Assembly (NCBI RefSeq): GCF_928381505.1
Contig: NZ_CAKMSJ010000007.1
Coordinates: 61,636 to 125,635 of the forward strand
DNA length: 64,000 nucleotides
Origin: Rothia endophytica
GTDB taxonomy: Bacteria; Actinomycetota; Actinomycetes; Actinomycetales; Micrococcaceae
Direction: 5' to 3'
Each line of letters begins with the position of its first letter. Position 1 is the stretch's first letter. The notes under the pieces are model-generated. The model was not told the origin of the DNA. It worked only from the letters and a program-made list of their open reading frames with translations, and ran no database searches. Made by a program: the position numbers and the translations under genes. Below are positions 42,000-51,284 of the stretch, piece by piece.

Positions 42000-44327
42000 C
42001 TAGCTCAGCTTCTGATCAATCAGCGCTCGCAGAGCTTGTGCCCCCTCTACCCATGCCTCAAAATCGCCGTTATCTCCAATGTCGGGGATGCCAATTTCAA
42101 GGCGGGCAGCGCGGAAGGCGCGGGCTACATCGTTGACCGATGCGCCGTGCTTCTTCTGCATCTCGTAGACAAAGCTAATGCCGGAGTGGTTAATCATGCG
42201 GTTAGCTGCGCGGGTAGCGATGATCTCGCTGCGGAGCGGGTGCTTATCAAAATGGTGAGCGAACTTCTCGGTTGCTGCTACCGGGAAGTAATCGGCAAGC
42301 ACGTCGCTGAGTTCCAGGTCTGGTTCGTTAGCGTAGCCGCTTTCTACCAGGGCCTGGGTCAGGTCAATCTTGGCGTAAGCCACCAGCACGGACAGTTCGG
42401 GGCTGGTTAGCGGGACGTGGGCTTCTACTCGGTCCGCCAGATCCTCGTCCGAAGGTAGGAGCTCTACCTCGCGGTTCAGGTGCACGGTTTCGGTCAGGTG
42501 GTCCATGAATTCGCCGGCGATTTCGTTGGTGCCAAAGACACCGCAGCGTTCCGCCTGCAGCAGTACGTTCTGTTCCAGGTTAGAGCGCAGCACACGGTGC
42601 CCGACCTCTTCCACCTGGGCAGCAATAAACTCGGGGCGGTCAGAGGCGCTGAACTCGCCTGCTTCAATCGCCAGGTTCATCAGAATCTTGAGGTTGACCT
42701 CGCGGTCAGAGGTCTCCACGCCGGCTGAGTTGTCGATAGCGTCGGTGTTAACCAGGATGCCACCCGCTGCCGCCTCGATACGGGCGCGCTGGGTCAGACC
42801 AAGGTTGCCACCTTCAGAGATGACGCGTACGCGTAGCTCGGGTGCGGTAATACGTAGGTGGTCGTTGGAGGAGTCCCCGGCGTCCTTGTTGGTCTCGCCG
42901 GTTTCGCGCACGTAGGTGCCGGTGCCGCCGGTGTAGAGCAGGTCAACCGGAGCCTTGAGCATGGCAGTAATCAGCTCGTCAGCGGTGAGGGTTTCAATGC
43001 TGTCGTCCTCAAGGCCCAGGGCTGCGCGTGCCTCAGCTGAGATCGCGATTTCCTTGTCTTTACGGGAGAAGACGCCACCACCGGCTGAAATGAGATCGGT
43101 GTTGTAGTCAGTCCAGTAGGCGCGGGGCATCTCAAAGAGGCGCTTGCGCTCAGTGAAGGAAGTAGCGGCGTCCGGGGTGGGGTCCAGGAAGATATGGCGG
43201 GAGTCAAAGGCACCAATAAGGCGGATATGCTCTGAGAGCAGGGCTCCGTTACCGAAGACATCGCCGGCCATGCCGCCAATGCCCACCATGGTGAACTCTT
43301 CGCTCTGTGAGTCATGGTTGTGCGCTGCAAAGTGGCGCTTGACGGATTCCCAGGCGCCGCGGGCGGTGATGCCCATTTCCTTGTGATCAAAGCCGATAGA
43401 CCCGCCGGAGGCAAAGGCGTCGCCCAGCCAGAAACCGTTATTGACCGAAATTTCGTTGGCGATATCTGAGAAAGTTGCGGTGCCCTTATCGGCAGCTACC
43501 ACCAGGTAGTGGTCGTTCTCATCCAGAGCCACCACGTTATCGGGGCGAACAATCTTCTGGTGCTCGCCGTCGGTCACTAGGTTGTCGGTGACATCCAGCA
43601 GGGACTGGATGAAGAGGCGGTAGGCGGCAACGCCCATCTCGTTGTACTTCTCCTGCTCGGCATCGCGGTCGGGCAGGTTCTTGGGCACGAAACCGCCCTT
43701 TGAGCCGGTGGGGATAATAACCGCGTTCTTAGTGACCTGAGCCTTGACTAGACCCAGCACCTCGGTGCGGAAGTCTTCGGGGCGATCAGACCAGCGCAGA
43801 CCGCCGCGGGCCACCTTGCCAAAGCGCAGATGCACACCCTCAACAGTGTCTGCTTCTACAAAGATTTCAAACAGGGGCCTGGGGAGGGGAGCGAAGGAAA
43901 CATCGCGGGTGCTAATTTTGAGAGCCAGAGACTCCTTGCCCTGGTAAGCGTTGGTGCGCACGGTGGCAAGCACTGCTTCTAGCAGGCGGGAGAAGTACGT
44001 CTTGGTATCAGCGTCGGTCAGTGCGTCAATATCGGTCTGGACGCTGGCAGCAGCCTTGCGCTGGGCGGTACGGCGGGCGTCCGCTTCACCATCGCGGGCT
44101 GGGTCAAAGCCGGTTTCGAAGATATTAACGATTTTTGCAGCGAGGGCGGGATTCTGGGCAACTGCCTGGTCAGTAACAGCCTGGGGGAAGCCTGCACCGA
44201 GTTGAATCAGGTAGCGGGAGTAAGCGTAGAGAACTTTCTCTGAAAGTTCGGCGTGGGGTGAGGCTGACAAAAGGGGCCCTTCCTCTATGGCGCGTTCATA
44301 GCGCGCGACGTCTAGAAATCCCAGCAT
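42000..44327 (-). CDS. Truncated NAD-glutamate dehydrogenase paralogue (catalytic core only)
   Basis: The 775-residue intact ORF matches the central catalytic part of the full-length enzyme encoded divergently at 44656-49551, roughly its residues 655-1400. Shared motifs include FAPLPRPLFEIFV, GGLRWSDRPEDFRTEVLGLVKAQ, PTGSKGGFVPK, NDHYLVVAADKGTA, SEGGNLGLTQRARIEAA and NTDAIDNSAGVETSDREVN. The long N-terminal regulatory region and about 230 C-terminal residues are absent. The reading frame is clean and the conserved motifs are kept, so it is probably a functional gene rather than a remnant. The ribosome binding site is weak. It may act alone or pair with the large enzyme. Confidence 0.85.
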   Translation of the reverse strand: MLGFLDVARYERAIEEGPLLSASPHAELSEKVLYAYSRYLIQLGAGFPQAVTDQAVAQNPALAAKIVNIFETGFDPARDGEADARRTAQRKAAASVQTDIDALTDADTKTYFSRLLEAVLATVRTNAYQGKESLALKISTRDVSFAPLPRPLFEIFVEADTVEGVHLRFGKVARGGLRWSDRPEDFRTEVLGLVKAQVTKNAVIIPTGSKGGFVPKNLPDRDAEQEKYNEMGVAAYRLFIQSLLDVTDNLVTDGEHQKIVRPDNVVALDENDHYLVVAADKGTATFSDIANEISVNNGFWLGDAFASGGSIGFDHKEMGITARGAWESVKRHFAAHNHDSQSEEFTMVGIGGMAGDVFGNGALLSEHIRLIGAFDSRHIFLDPTPDAATSFTERKRLFEMPRAYWTDYNTDLISAGGGVFSRKDKEIAISAEARAALGLEDDSIETLTADELITAMLKAPVDLLYTGGTGTYVRETGETNKDAGDSSNDHLRITAPELRVRVISEGGNLGLTQRARIEAAAGGILVNTDAIDNSAGVETSDREVNLKILMNLAIEAGEFSASDRPEFIAAQVEEVGHRVLRSNLEQNVLLQAERCGVFGTNEIAGEFMDHLTETVHLNREVELLPSDEDLADRVEAHVPLTSPELSVLVAYAKIDLTQALVESGYANEPDLELSDVLADYFPVAATEKFAHHFDKHPLRSEIIATRAANRMINHSGISFVYEMQKKHGASVNDVARAFRAARLEIGIPDIGDNGDFEAWVEGAQALRALIDQKLS

Positions 44328-44655
44328 AAAATAGAAGTAACCCCATGTTGAAGCGCTCTTCTAAAATATGAGATGAAGCGTCTCGCGAAAATTACCAGCT
44401 CAAGAATGGTTAATGTAGGCACTGTCCAGGGAGAACGCCCGTTTGAACTAGACAGGTTGGGGTTGGCTTGTTGTTGCAGAACACAGTGGGGGCATAGGGG
44501 GAGGAAGCCTCTTTCTGGCACTTGATAAACCCCTCTTTCTGGGTGGTGTTGTAGTTCACCAAACCTAAAGCGGGGTCTACTATTAAGGATGAGGCACGCA
44601 CTGTTGCGTCCAAGTGTCACAAAGACGTGATTAGAAGACAGCGAAAGGTAACCCC
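44328..44655. promoter_or_regulatory. Shared intergenic region between the head-to-head glutamate dehydrogenase genes
   Basis: These 328 bases hold no credible gene and must contain both promoters. An 11-bp direct repeat CCTCTTTCTGG occurs at 44508-44518 and 44532-44542, 24 bases apart, as a possible regulator site. GTGTCACAAAGACGTGA (44613-44629) resembles half of a cAMP-receptor-type site but is not a full match. Confidence 0.4.
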
Positions 44656-47600
44656 TTGCTTACGAACACTCGTTCACCCCAGTGGTCCGGCTCCGAAAGC
44701 TGGATTAACGATTACTACCTCCACAGCTCGGCTGAAGAATTAGAAGGTATGAACCGCGAGGCGCTGACCAGCCTCGCCCAGACCCACCGCGAACTTGCTG
44801 CTAAGCGCCAGCCTGGCGAAGCATTAGTCACCGTGCACAACAACGATGCCGGTAGCACCCTGCTGGTTGTTGTTGATGACACCAGCTTCCTGGTTTCATC
44901 CATCACCGCCCAAATTGCTGCCCAGTGGGGCGGTATCTCGGGTCTGATTCACCCCACCTTCCTGGTAGCCCGCAATGAGGAGGGCGAGATCACCAGCCTG
45001 GCCGGCACCGGCTTCGAACAGCCCGTTGCCAGCGGCGATACCGCCGTCATGCCCCTGGTCGGCCAGAACAAGGGCGACTCGCGCGGAACCATCATCGAAT
45101 CCTGGATTGCAGTGCAACTTACCAGCCGTCTCAATGAGGAGGCCGGCTCAACCCTCGAAGAAGAAATCCAGGCAGTATTAGTGGACGTGCGCCGTGCGGC
45201 CCGCGACAGTGACGCCATGGCCGCCCGCGTGCTCGATATCGCTGACCGTCTCACTGAACTCTCGGGAGTGACCCTGGGCGGGTCCGAGCATTACACCGGG
45301 GAGTTGAACTCAGAAACTGACCCCGCTACCCGCGTGGAATCCGTGCAGGAGTTTTTACGCTGGCTGACTCGCGGCAACTTCCTCTTCATGGGCGTCAAGG
45401 AGCGCGACCTCTCAGGGCGCGCTGGCGAACTGGTGCTTAGTGACCGTCAGGGTAGCGCCCTGGGCATCCTGGCTGCCACAGAGGGCAATGAACCCACCGT
45501 GCTCACAGGACTAGGGCTAGATAACGCCCGCGAACCCAAACCCCTCTATGTCACCAAGGCTAACTCTCGCTCCACAGTGCACCGCCACGAATACCTGGAT
45601 TACATTGGGGTGCGCGACTTTGACCGCTCCGGTGCCATCGTGGGGGAGTACGTCATCTTAGGCCTCTTCTCCCGCCAGGCCTACGCTCTACCGGCGGTTG
45701 AAACTCCCATTGTGCGTGAACGTATTGCCATTATGCGACGCCACCTGGGCTACCAGCCCGGATCCCACTCCGATAAAACCCTGGCTGGCATTATCGAGGA
45801 CTACCCCCGCTTGGAGCTCCTGCATGCTGGCCTTGATGAACTGACCGAAACCTTCCGCGGCATCATGGGCCTGGAAGAGCGTCGCACCACCCGCCTCTTC
45901 CTGCGCCCCGACGCCTTTGGTCGTTTCGTGTCCGCCACCGTCTTTCTACCCCGCGACCGCTACAACACCCTGGTACGCCAACGCCTTGAAAAAGTTTTCC
46001 ACGAATTTTTAGATATCGAGAGCCTAGACTTTGACGTATACCTCTCCACCTCATCGCTGGCCCGTATTTTCTTCCGCCTGCGCCTGAGTGACCCCAACGT
46101 GATACCCACGGTGGACGTTCGCGCTATTGAACGCCGCCTGCAGGAAGCCACCCGCTCCTGGGGTGAGGCTACCGCCGCTGCCGTTGAAGACACCTTCACC
46201 CAGCAGGGGCAGGAGCCAGCGTTGGGCCGCGCCGCAGCGTCCGATTGGGCAGAAGCTGTGCCTGCCACCTATCGCGCTGACTACGAAGTAGAGAACGCGG
46301 TAGAGGACATCGCGATTTTTGAGTCCCTGACCGAAACCAAGCCGGCTGCTGTGCGTTGTGCAGAGGAGGACGGTGAAACCCGCCTCAAGACCTACCTCTC
46401 GGACGCCCACACCCTCACCGAGCTGTTGCCGGTCATGCAGAACATGGGCATGGTCGTGGTGGATCAGAAGCCCTACGACATCACTCCCGCCGATGGCCGC
46501 TCCTTCCTGCTCTATGACTTCGGCGTTACCCTGCCCGAGGGGGTAGTGCCCGGCGAGGTAGCTGACCTCTATGAGGACGCACTGAACGCCTACTTGCTGG
46601 GCAAGCGCGAATCGGATAGCCTGGACCGTCTCATTCTGGCTGAAAAGCTATCCTGGGAGCAGATTCGTATCTTCCGCGCCTACACCCACTACTTGCTGCA
46701 GCTGGGCCGCGGCTTCACCGCCGAGTTCATGTCTGACACCCTGTTGGGCTACCCCGAGGCAACCGCTCTGCTGGCCCGCTACTTTGACGTCAGCTTCAAC
46801 CCCGCAGCCGACTTTGATAGCCAGGACGCCCGTGAGCAAGCCCGTGAGGACGTCTGGGCTCAGCTGGGAGCGGTGCTAGACGCCATTCCCACCCTGGACG
46901 TTGACCGCTTCATGCGCTCCCTGGCAACCGTCATGGCAGCCACCCTGCGCACCAACGCCTACATGGGCCGTAACTCCCTGGCGCTCAAGGTCTCACCCCA
47001 GCAGATCGACTTCGCACCGCTGCCCCGGCCGCTCTACGAAATCTTCGTCTACTCCCGCCGGGTCGAGGGCGTCCACCTGCGCTTCGGCTCCGTAGCCCGC
47101 GGTGGCCTGCGCTGGTCTGACCGCCGCGAGGACTTCCGCACCGAGGTCTTGGGTCTGGTCAAGGCGCAGATGGTTAAGAACGCCGTCATTATCCCGACCG
47201 GCGCCAAGGGCGGCTTCTACCCCAAGCAGCTACCCAACCCCGCCCTAGACCGCGACGCCTGGATCAACGAGGGCCGTGAGTCCTACAAGGTCTTCATCCG
47301 CTCTCTACTCGATGTGACCGACAATCTCTCGGTAGCAGCTGACGGCACCGAAACCGTTGTGCGCCCCGAAGGTGTCATCGCCCGCGACGGAGATGACTAC
47401 TACCTCGTAGTAGCAGCCGATAAGGGCACCGCCTCCTTCTCTGATACCGCCAACGCCATCAGCGCCGAATACGACTTCTGGCTGGGCGACGCCTTTGCCT
47501 CCGGTGGTTCAGTGGGCTACGACCACAAGGCTATGGGCATCACCGCCCGCGGCGCCTGGGAATCCGTCAAGCGCCACTTTGCGGAGCTGGGCATCGACTG

Positions 47601-49551
47601 TCAGAGTGAAGAATTCACTGCCGTCGGTATTGGCGACATGAGCGGCGACGTCTTTGGTAACGGCCTCATGCGCTCACGCTCCACCCGCCTGGTGGCAGCC
47701 TTCGACCACCGCGACATCTTCCTGGATCCCGCCCCGAACGCTGAGGCGTCCTTTGAAGAGCGCGTGCGTCTCTACAACCTTCCCCGCTCATCCTGGCAGG
47801 ACTACAACTCCGAGCTCATCTCAGAAGGTGGCGGCGTCTACTCCCGTGGCGCCAAGTCCATCCCCGTTTCAGATCAGGTGCGTGAAGTTCTGGGGCTAGA
47901 CGAGGGTGTTACCGAAATGTCCCCGCCCGAGCTGCTCTCAGCCATCCTCAAGGCGCCCGTAGACCTGCTCTACAACGGCGGCATCGGCACCTACGTCAAG
48001 GGGTCTACCGAGACTCATGCTGAAGTAGGCGATAAGGCCAATGACCCCATCCGTGTGGACGGTGCAGACCTGCGTGCCCGCATCGTGGGTGAAGGTGGCA
48101 ACCTGGGCTTCACCCAGCTGGGCCGTATCGAGGCAGCCCGCAAGGGTATCATCATCAACACCGACGCCATTGATAACTCCGCCGGTGTGGAAACCTCTGA
48201 CCGCGAGGTCAACATCAAGATTTTGGTGGACCGCCTGGTTGCTCACGGTGAGCTGTCCAGCGAGGAACGTGCCAGCTTCATTGAGGCCCAGCGTGAGGAC
48301 GTTGGGGCACAGGTGTTGCAGACCAACCGCCGCCAGAACGTACTGCTGCAGGCTGAGCGTCACGGCGTCATTCCCGGGGTTGAGGGCTACATCCGCCTCA
48401 TGCACGACCTGGAAAAGAATGCCGGGCTTAACCGTGAGGTAGAGTTCCTGCCCACCGATGAGGTCATCCGTGAGCGCTACGAAGCGACCGGGGAAACCCT
48501 CAACGGCCCGGAGCTGTCCGTGCTGGCAGCCTATGTGAAGATTCACCTAACCGAGCAGCTAGAGGCCACCGACATTGCCGATGATCCCTACCTTGCCAGC
48601 GTCCTGACCGACTACTTCCCGCCTGCCCTGGTGGAGCGTTTCGGTGCGCACCTGGAAACCCACCCGCTGCGCAAGCAGATTATCTGCACCCGTGTTGCCA
48701 ACGAAATTGTAGATCTTGCCGGTATTACCCACGTCTTCCGCGCAATTGAAGAAACCGGTGTGGGCGTCGATGCGGTAGCGCGTGCCTTCTACGTTTCACG
48801 TGAAACTTTTGACGTTGGCAACTCCGCAAGGTTGCACCGCGACCTTCCTGCGAATATTGCACTGGACGCCTGGCAGTCGGTTATCCGCGACTGGCAGCGT
48901 GTACTGGACCGTCTGGTGCGCTGGTTCGCCGCCGAGCGGTCAGTGGTTGTGGGCACCCCCATCGCCGAAATGATTGAACGCTTCCGCCCGGTCGCTGAGC
49001 TGCTGCCTGAGCTGCCCAACTACTTTGCTGATGACACCCGCGCCCGCGTGCGTGCCCTGCGCAACCAGGCAGAAGAGTGGGGTCTGCCCGAGGAGCTGAC
49101 GGTCAACTGGATCCGCGAATTTGAGGCCTTTGCTCTTATGGACGTCGTCCGCACCGCAGAAGCTCACGGGCTAGATGCCAAACTGGTTGCCCGTGTCTAC
49201 TACTCGGTCTACGACCGGTTCGCGGTGGACCACCTGCTGACCACAATCTCTAAGCTGCCGCGCAATGACCGCTGGGAGACCCTGGCCCGGTCCTCCCTGC
49301 GCGATGATCTCTACGAGATTGCCGCATCCCTGGCACTCAATGTGTTGCAGGAGTCCGGCGAGGGAATCGTCGCCGGTGAAGAGGGTGGTGACGAGGCTCT
49401 AGAACGCTGGATCGCCGCCCATCCCGTGCGCATCAGCCACGTAGATTCCATGCTGGAGGAAATTAAGCAGACCGCACCTGCCGCTGGTGGCCGACCCCGC
49501 TTGGCTGTACTGCAGGTAGCCCTGCGCACCCTGCGCGGCGCCGTCAGCTAA
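44656..49551 (+). CDS. gdhB: NAD-specific glutamate dehydrogenase, large (GDH-180 type)
   Basis: The 1,631-residue enzyme oxidises glutamate to 2-oxoglutarate and ammonia with NAD. It has a ~650-residue N-terminal region with ACT-like segments. The catalytic core contains FAPLPRPLYEIFV, GGLRWSDRREDFRTEVLGLVKAQ, PTGAKGGFYPKQ, GDDYYLVVAADKGTA and GEGGNLGFTQLGRIEAA, and a C-terminal helical region follows. Length is normal for this class. TTG 44656 is chosen because GAAAGG lies 7 bases upstream. It is divergent from a truncated paralogue and ends at a strong terminator. Confidence 0.93.
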   Translation: MLTNTRSPQWSGSESWINDYYLHSSAEELEGMNREALTSLAQTHRELAAKRQPGEALVTVHNNDAGSTLLVVVDDTSFLVSSITAQIAAQWGGISGLIHPTFLVARNEEGEITSLAGTGFEQPVASGDTAVMPLVGQNKGDSRGTIIESWIAVQLTSRLNEEAGSTLEEEIQAVLVDVRRAARDSDAMAARVLDIADRLTELSGVTLGGSEHYTGELNSETDPATRVESVQEFLRWLTRGNFLFMGVKERDLSGRAGELVLSDRQGSALGILAATEGNEPTVLTGLGLDNAREPKPLYVTKANSRSTVHRHEYLDYIGVRDFDRSGAIVGEYVILGLFSRQAYALPAVETPIVRERIAIMRRHLGYQPGSHSDKTLAGIIEDYPRLELLHAGLDELTETFRGIMGLEERRTTRLFLRPDAFGRFVSATVFLPRDRYNTLVRQRLEKVFHEFLDIESLDFDVYLSTSSLARIFFRLRLSDPNVIPTVDVRAIERRLQEATRSWGEATAAAVEDTFTQQGQEPALGRAAASDWAEAVPATYRADYEVENAVEDIAIFESLTETKPAAVRCAEEDGETRLKTYLSDAHTLTELLPVMQNMGMVVVDQKPYDITPADGRSFLLYDFGVTLPEGVVPGEVADLYEDALNAYLLGKRESDSLDRLILAEKLSWEQIRIFRAYTHYLLQLGRGFTAEFMSDTLLGYPEATALLARYFDVSFNPAADFDSQDAREQAREDVWAQLGAVLDAIPTLDVDRFMRSLATVMAATLRTNAYMGRNSLALKVSPQQIDFAPLPRPLYEIFVYSRRVEGVHLRFGSVARGGLRWSDRREDFRTEVLGLVKAQMVKNAVIIPTGAKGGFYPKQLPNPALDRDAWINEGRESYKVFIRSLLDVTDNLSVAADGTETVVRPEGVIARDGDDYYLVVAADKGTASFSDTANAISAEYDFWLGDAFASGGSVGYDHKAMGITARGAWESVKRHFAELGIDCQSEEFTAVGIGDMSGDVFGNGLMRSRSTRLVAAFDHRDIFLDPAPNAEASFEERVRLYNLPRSSWQDYNSELISEGGGVYSRGAKSIPVSDQVREVLGLDEGVTEMSPPELLSAILKAPVDLLYNGGIGTYVKGSTETHAEVGDKANDPIRVDGADLRARIVGEGGNLGFTQLGRIEAARKGIIINTDAIDNSAGVETSDREVNIKILVDRLVAHGELSSEERASFIEAQREDVGAQVLQTNRRQNVLLQAERHGVIPGVEGYIRLMHDLEKNAGLNREVEFLPTDEVIRERYEATGETLNGPELSVLAAYVKIHLTEQLEATDIADDPYLASVLTDYFPPALVERFGAHLETHPLRKQIICTRVANEIVDLAGITHVFRAIEETGVGVDAVARAFYVSRETFDVGNSARLHRDLPANIALDAWQSVIRDWQRVLDRLVRWFAAERSVVVGTPIAEMIERFRPVAELLPELPNYFADDTRARVRALRNQAEEWGLPEELTVNWIREFEAFALMDVVRTAEAHGLDAKLVARVYYSVYDRFAVDHLLTTISKLPRNDRWETLARSSLRDDLYEIAASLALNVLQESGEGIVAGEEGGDEALERWIAAHPVRISHVDSMLEEIKQTAPAAGGRPRLAVLQVALRTLRGAVS

Positions 49552-49616
49552 TCCCTGAAATAAAAGGACGCCGGTGGGTGGCTCAGTGAGCCGCCTGCCG
49601 GCGTCCTTTTTGTCAG
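49538..49616 (+). repeat. Repeat copy A: gdhB tail plus terminator
   Basis: The segment covers the last gdhB codons (GCGCCGTCAGCTAA) and the GGACGCCGG hairpin through TTTTTGTCAGCAG. It matches copy B (50830-50912) closely at both ends, with differences mainly in the hairpin loop. Confidence 0.8.
49562..49611 (+). terminator. Terminator of the large glutamate dehydrogenase gene
   Basis: AAAAGGACGCCGG (49562-49574) pairs with CCGGCGTCCTTTT (49598-49610), with an inner GGCTCA/TGAGCC stem and a T-run. Together with the last codons of gdhB it is repeated at 50830-50912. Confidence 0.9.
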
Positions 49617-49667
49617 CAGTTTGGATAGGTGGGGAGCCTATAGGTTCCCCTCCTCTATGCTCAAGCC

Positions 49668-50123
49668 CTATAGGGGTTTGACGAGGACCAGGCAGGGAGT
49701 ATCTTCACCCCAGAGGTCATGTTCCTCTAGAGGAATGAATCCGTAGCCCTCGTAGAATCGTCGAGTCTTGGCATAGTAGGTATCTGGATGGGAAGCGCCG
49801 AGGGTCTTGACTTGTAAGAGCTTAACCCCTAATTCGCGGGCTAAATCCTCGGTGGCTTTCATGAGCGCGGTGCCGATGCCGCGCCCATGGAAGGCGGCAT
49901 CAACTGCCATCAAATGGACTTCCCAGGAATGAGGGAAGTGTTCCTCTATGAGGAGCACCCCAACGGTGATTCCGTGAGTAGTAATCACCGAAATACCGCG
50001 GAGAGTGTTAGCGGCATCAATGTATTCACGGTTTGATTCGGGGCGACCAAACCACCCCGGAACGGTCTCAAGAATACGGGCAACTGTATCGGGGCAGGCG
50101 TGGTTTGTAAGGGTGAACTGCAT
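49668..50123 (-). CDS. GNAT-family N-acetyltransferase
   Basis: The 151-residue protein has the GNAT acetyl-CoA loop in FHGRGIGTALMKATEDLAREL. WEVHLMAVDAA precedes it, and YYAKTRRFYEGYGFIPLEEH follows in the C-terminal half. The acetylated substrate is unknown. The start ATG at 50123 has AAGGAAAATTT upstream. It is a single gene convergent with gdhB. Confidence 0.88.
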   Translation of the reverse strand: MQFTLTNHACPDTVARILETVPGWFGRPESNREYIDAANTLRGISVITTHGITVGVLLIEEHFPHSWEVHLMAVDAAFHGRGIGTALMKATEDLARELGVKLLQVKTLGASHPDTYYAKTRRFYEGYGFIPLEEHDLWGEDTPCLVLVKPL

Positions 50124-50367
50124 AAATTTTCCTTAGTTTTGGGCGCGTAAAAGCGCCACGATGTTTTCAACCTAAAGGCACTAGACGGTGCCGGAATTAT
50201 GCAGTCACAGCTTGAGTCTAAACCACTCAGTGTTTGCCGGTAAGAATTTTCGAGGCGAACTCATACTCTGTGCCAGGCAGTCGTATAGTCAACCTTAACT
50301 AGGCCTGCGAGATGCTCTCGCAGACCCTTACGAACCAGTTCACTGCCCCCCAAGAAGGAAGGTTCCC

Positions 50368-50808
50368 ATGTCACGCAAAAAACTCACCTCACAGTGGCTT
50401 AAAGCCCTCGGCGCCGGCGCTGTTACCGCAGGAGTTATGGACGCCGCCTGGATTGGCGGCGCAGCCCTTAAAATCTACGAGAGCAAAATCCCCCACCTCA
50501 TGGCAGATAGCGTCAACGTACTACCCGCCGCTCTCTTCTACACCGTGCACCTGGCAGGGACCACCTACTTAGTCGTTCGCCCCGGCGACGAAACCCGCAC
50601 CCACCTTGACCGCCTGCGCGACGGCGCGGTACTGGGTGTTATCGCCTGGGGAACCTTCGGCCTCACCAATGCTGCTGTGCTTGATCGCTTCCCCTTAAGC
50701 ATCGCCCTGGTTGATACCGTCTGGGGTGGGGTGCTGACCGGCACGGTTGCTCTTGTTGCGGGCAAAGCCACGGAAATATCACGTGCCAAAAAGTCTGAAG
50801 GCGCATAA
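50368..50808 (+). CDS. DUF2177-family membrane protein
   Basis: The 146-residue protein has four membrane helices and the DUF2177 pattern. This comprises VMDAAWIGGAALKIY, NVLPAALFYTVHLAGTTYLVVRPG, GVIAWGTFGLTNAAVLDRFPL and ALVDTVWGGVLTG. The family has no assigned function. ATG 50368 follows GAAGGAAGGTTCCC; an earlier in-frame opening does not exist in this frame. After it comes a copy of the gdhB tail and terminator. Confidence 0.85.
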   Translation: MSRKKLTSQWLKALGAGAVTAGVMDAAWIGGAALKIYESKIPHLMADSVNVLPAALFYTVHLAGTTYLVVRPGDETRTHLDRLRDGAVLGVIAWGTFGLTNAAVLDRFPLSIALVDTVWGGVLTGTVALVAGKATEISRAKKSEGA

Positions 50809-50829
50809 GCGCACCATAGAAAACACCGC

Positions 50830-50983
50830 GCGCCGTCAGCTAACCCCTGGCATGAAAGGACGCCGGTGGGCAGCTTGTGTAGCTAGCTGCCGGCGTCCTT
50901 TTTGTCAGCAGCATGGGTAACCCTCCACCATGGGCTAATACCCCTGCTGGGGAGGGGTTACCCATGCGAATGCGAAATGCTGT
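50830..50983 (+). repeat. Repeat copy B: gdhB-tail/terminator unit joined to a palindromic unit
   Basis: The left part (50830-50912) resembles copy A, including GCGCCGTCAGCTAA even though it is not in a gene here. The right part (50887-50983) resembles copy C at 52491-52594. It contains ATGGGTAACC and GGTTACCCAT arms (50913-50922 and 50956-50965), then GCGAATGCGAAATGCTGT. It lies directly before the HipB/HipA module and includes the terminator at 50855-50903. Confidence 0.8.
50855..50903 (+). terminator. Terminator upstream of the HipBA module
   Basis: AAAGGACGCCGG (50855-50866) pairs with CCGGCGTCCTTT (50890-50901), with an inner CAGCT/AGCTG stem and TTTTT. It would end transcription from the DUF2177 gene. 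Confidence 0.88.
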
Positions 50984-51002
50984 CTATAATGGACCGAAAA
51001 AC

Positions 51003-51018
51003 CGGCAAAGTATTGCCG
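51003..51018. promoter_or_regulatory. HipB operator O1
   Basis: CGGCAAAGTATTGCCG is an inverted repeat. The TTGCCG in it could be a -35, with TAAGAT at 51037-51042 as -10 (18-base spacer), so bound repressor would block the promoter. It has nearly the same sequence as O2 60 bases downstream. Confidence 0.75.
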
Positions 51019-51062
51019 ATATTGGGGTTATAAGACTAAGATAGGGGCAAAATAAGGCTAAT

Positions 51063-51078
51063 CGGCAGAATACTGCCG
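51063..51078. promoter_or_regulatory. HipB operator O2
   Basis: CGGCAGAATACTGCCG, an inverted repeat nearly matching O1, lies 15 bases before the hipB start. Two similar sites in the leader of a HipB gene are typical of autoregulated toxin-antitoxin modules. Confidence 0.75.
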
Positions 51079-51092
51079 GGAGTGGGGTTGGT

Positions 51093-51284
51093 ATGGGGCT
51101 AGGTCAAAAGATCAAAGAAAAGCGCAAGGAGCTGCGGATGCCGCAAGAGGAACTGGCGGCTCTCAGCGGGGTATCTGAGCGAACCCTGCGCGACTTTGAG
51201 CGCGGCAAACTGAGCATTTCTCTGCAGAAGGCCCTGGATATCGCAGAAGTGCTGGGTCTAGAACTGAAACTGGTAGAAGCATGA
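51093..51284 (+). CDS. hipB: HipB-type antitoxin (XRE-family helix-turn-helix)
   Basis: The 63-residue DNA-binding protein has LGQKIKEKRKELRMPQEELA and VSERTLRDFERGKLS, the XRE helix-turn-helix. It is expected to bind the two palindromes upstream and to neutralise the HipA kinase. The stop overlaps the hipA start (ATGA at 51281), so the pair is coupled. The start follows GGGAGTGGGGTTGGT. Confidence 0.9.
   Translation: MGLGQKIKEKRKELRMPQEELAALSGVSERTLRDFERGKLSISLQKALDIAEVLGLELKLVEA

Noticed and set aside
43151..43414. Several overlapping ORFs on the plus strand opposite the truncated glutamate dehydrogenase gene
   Set aside because: They mirror conserved enzyme motifs in other frames and lack ribosome binding sites.
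44613..44629. CRP/GlxR-type binding site before gdhB
   Set aside because: Only one half-site matches well; the second half departs from TCACA.
47938..48546. A 202-residue minus-strand ORF inside gdhB
   Set aside because: It lies opposite conserved catalytic motifs of glutamate dehydrogenase. Long antisense frames are expected in GC-rich genes.
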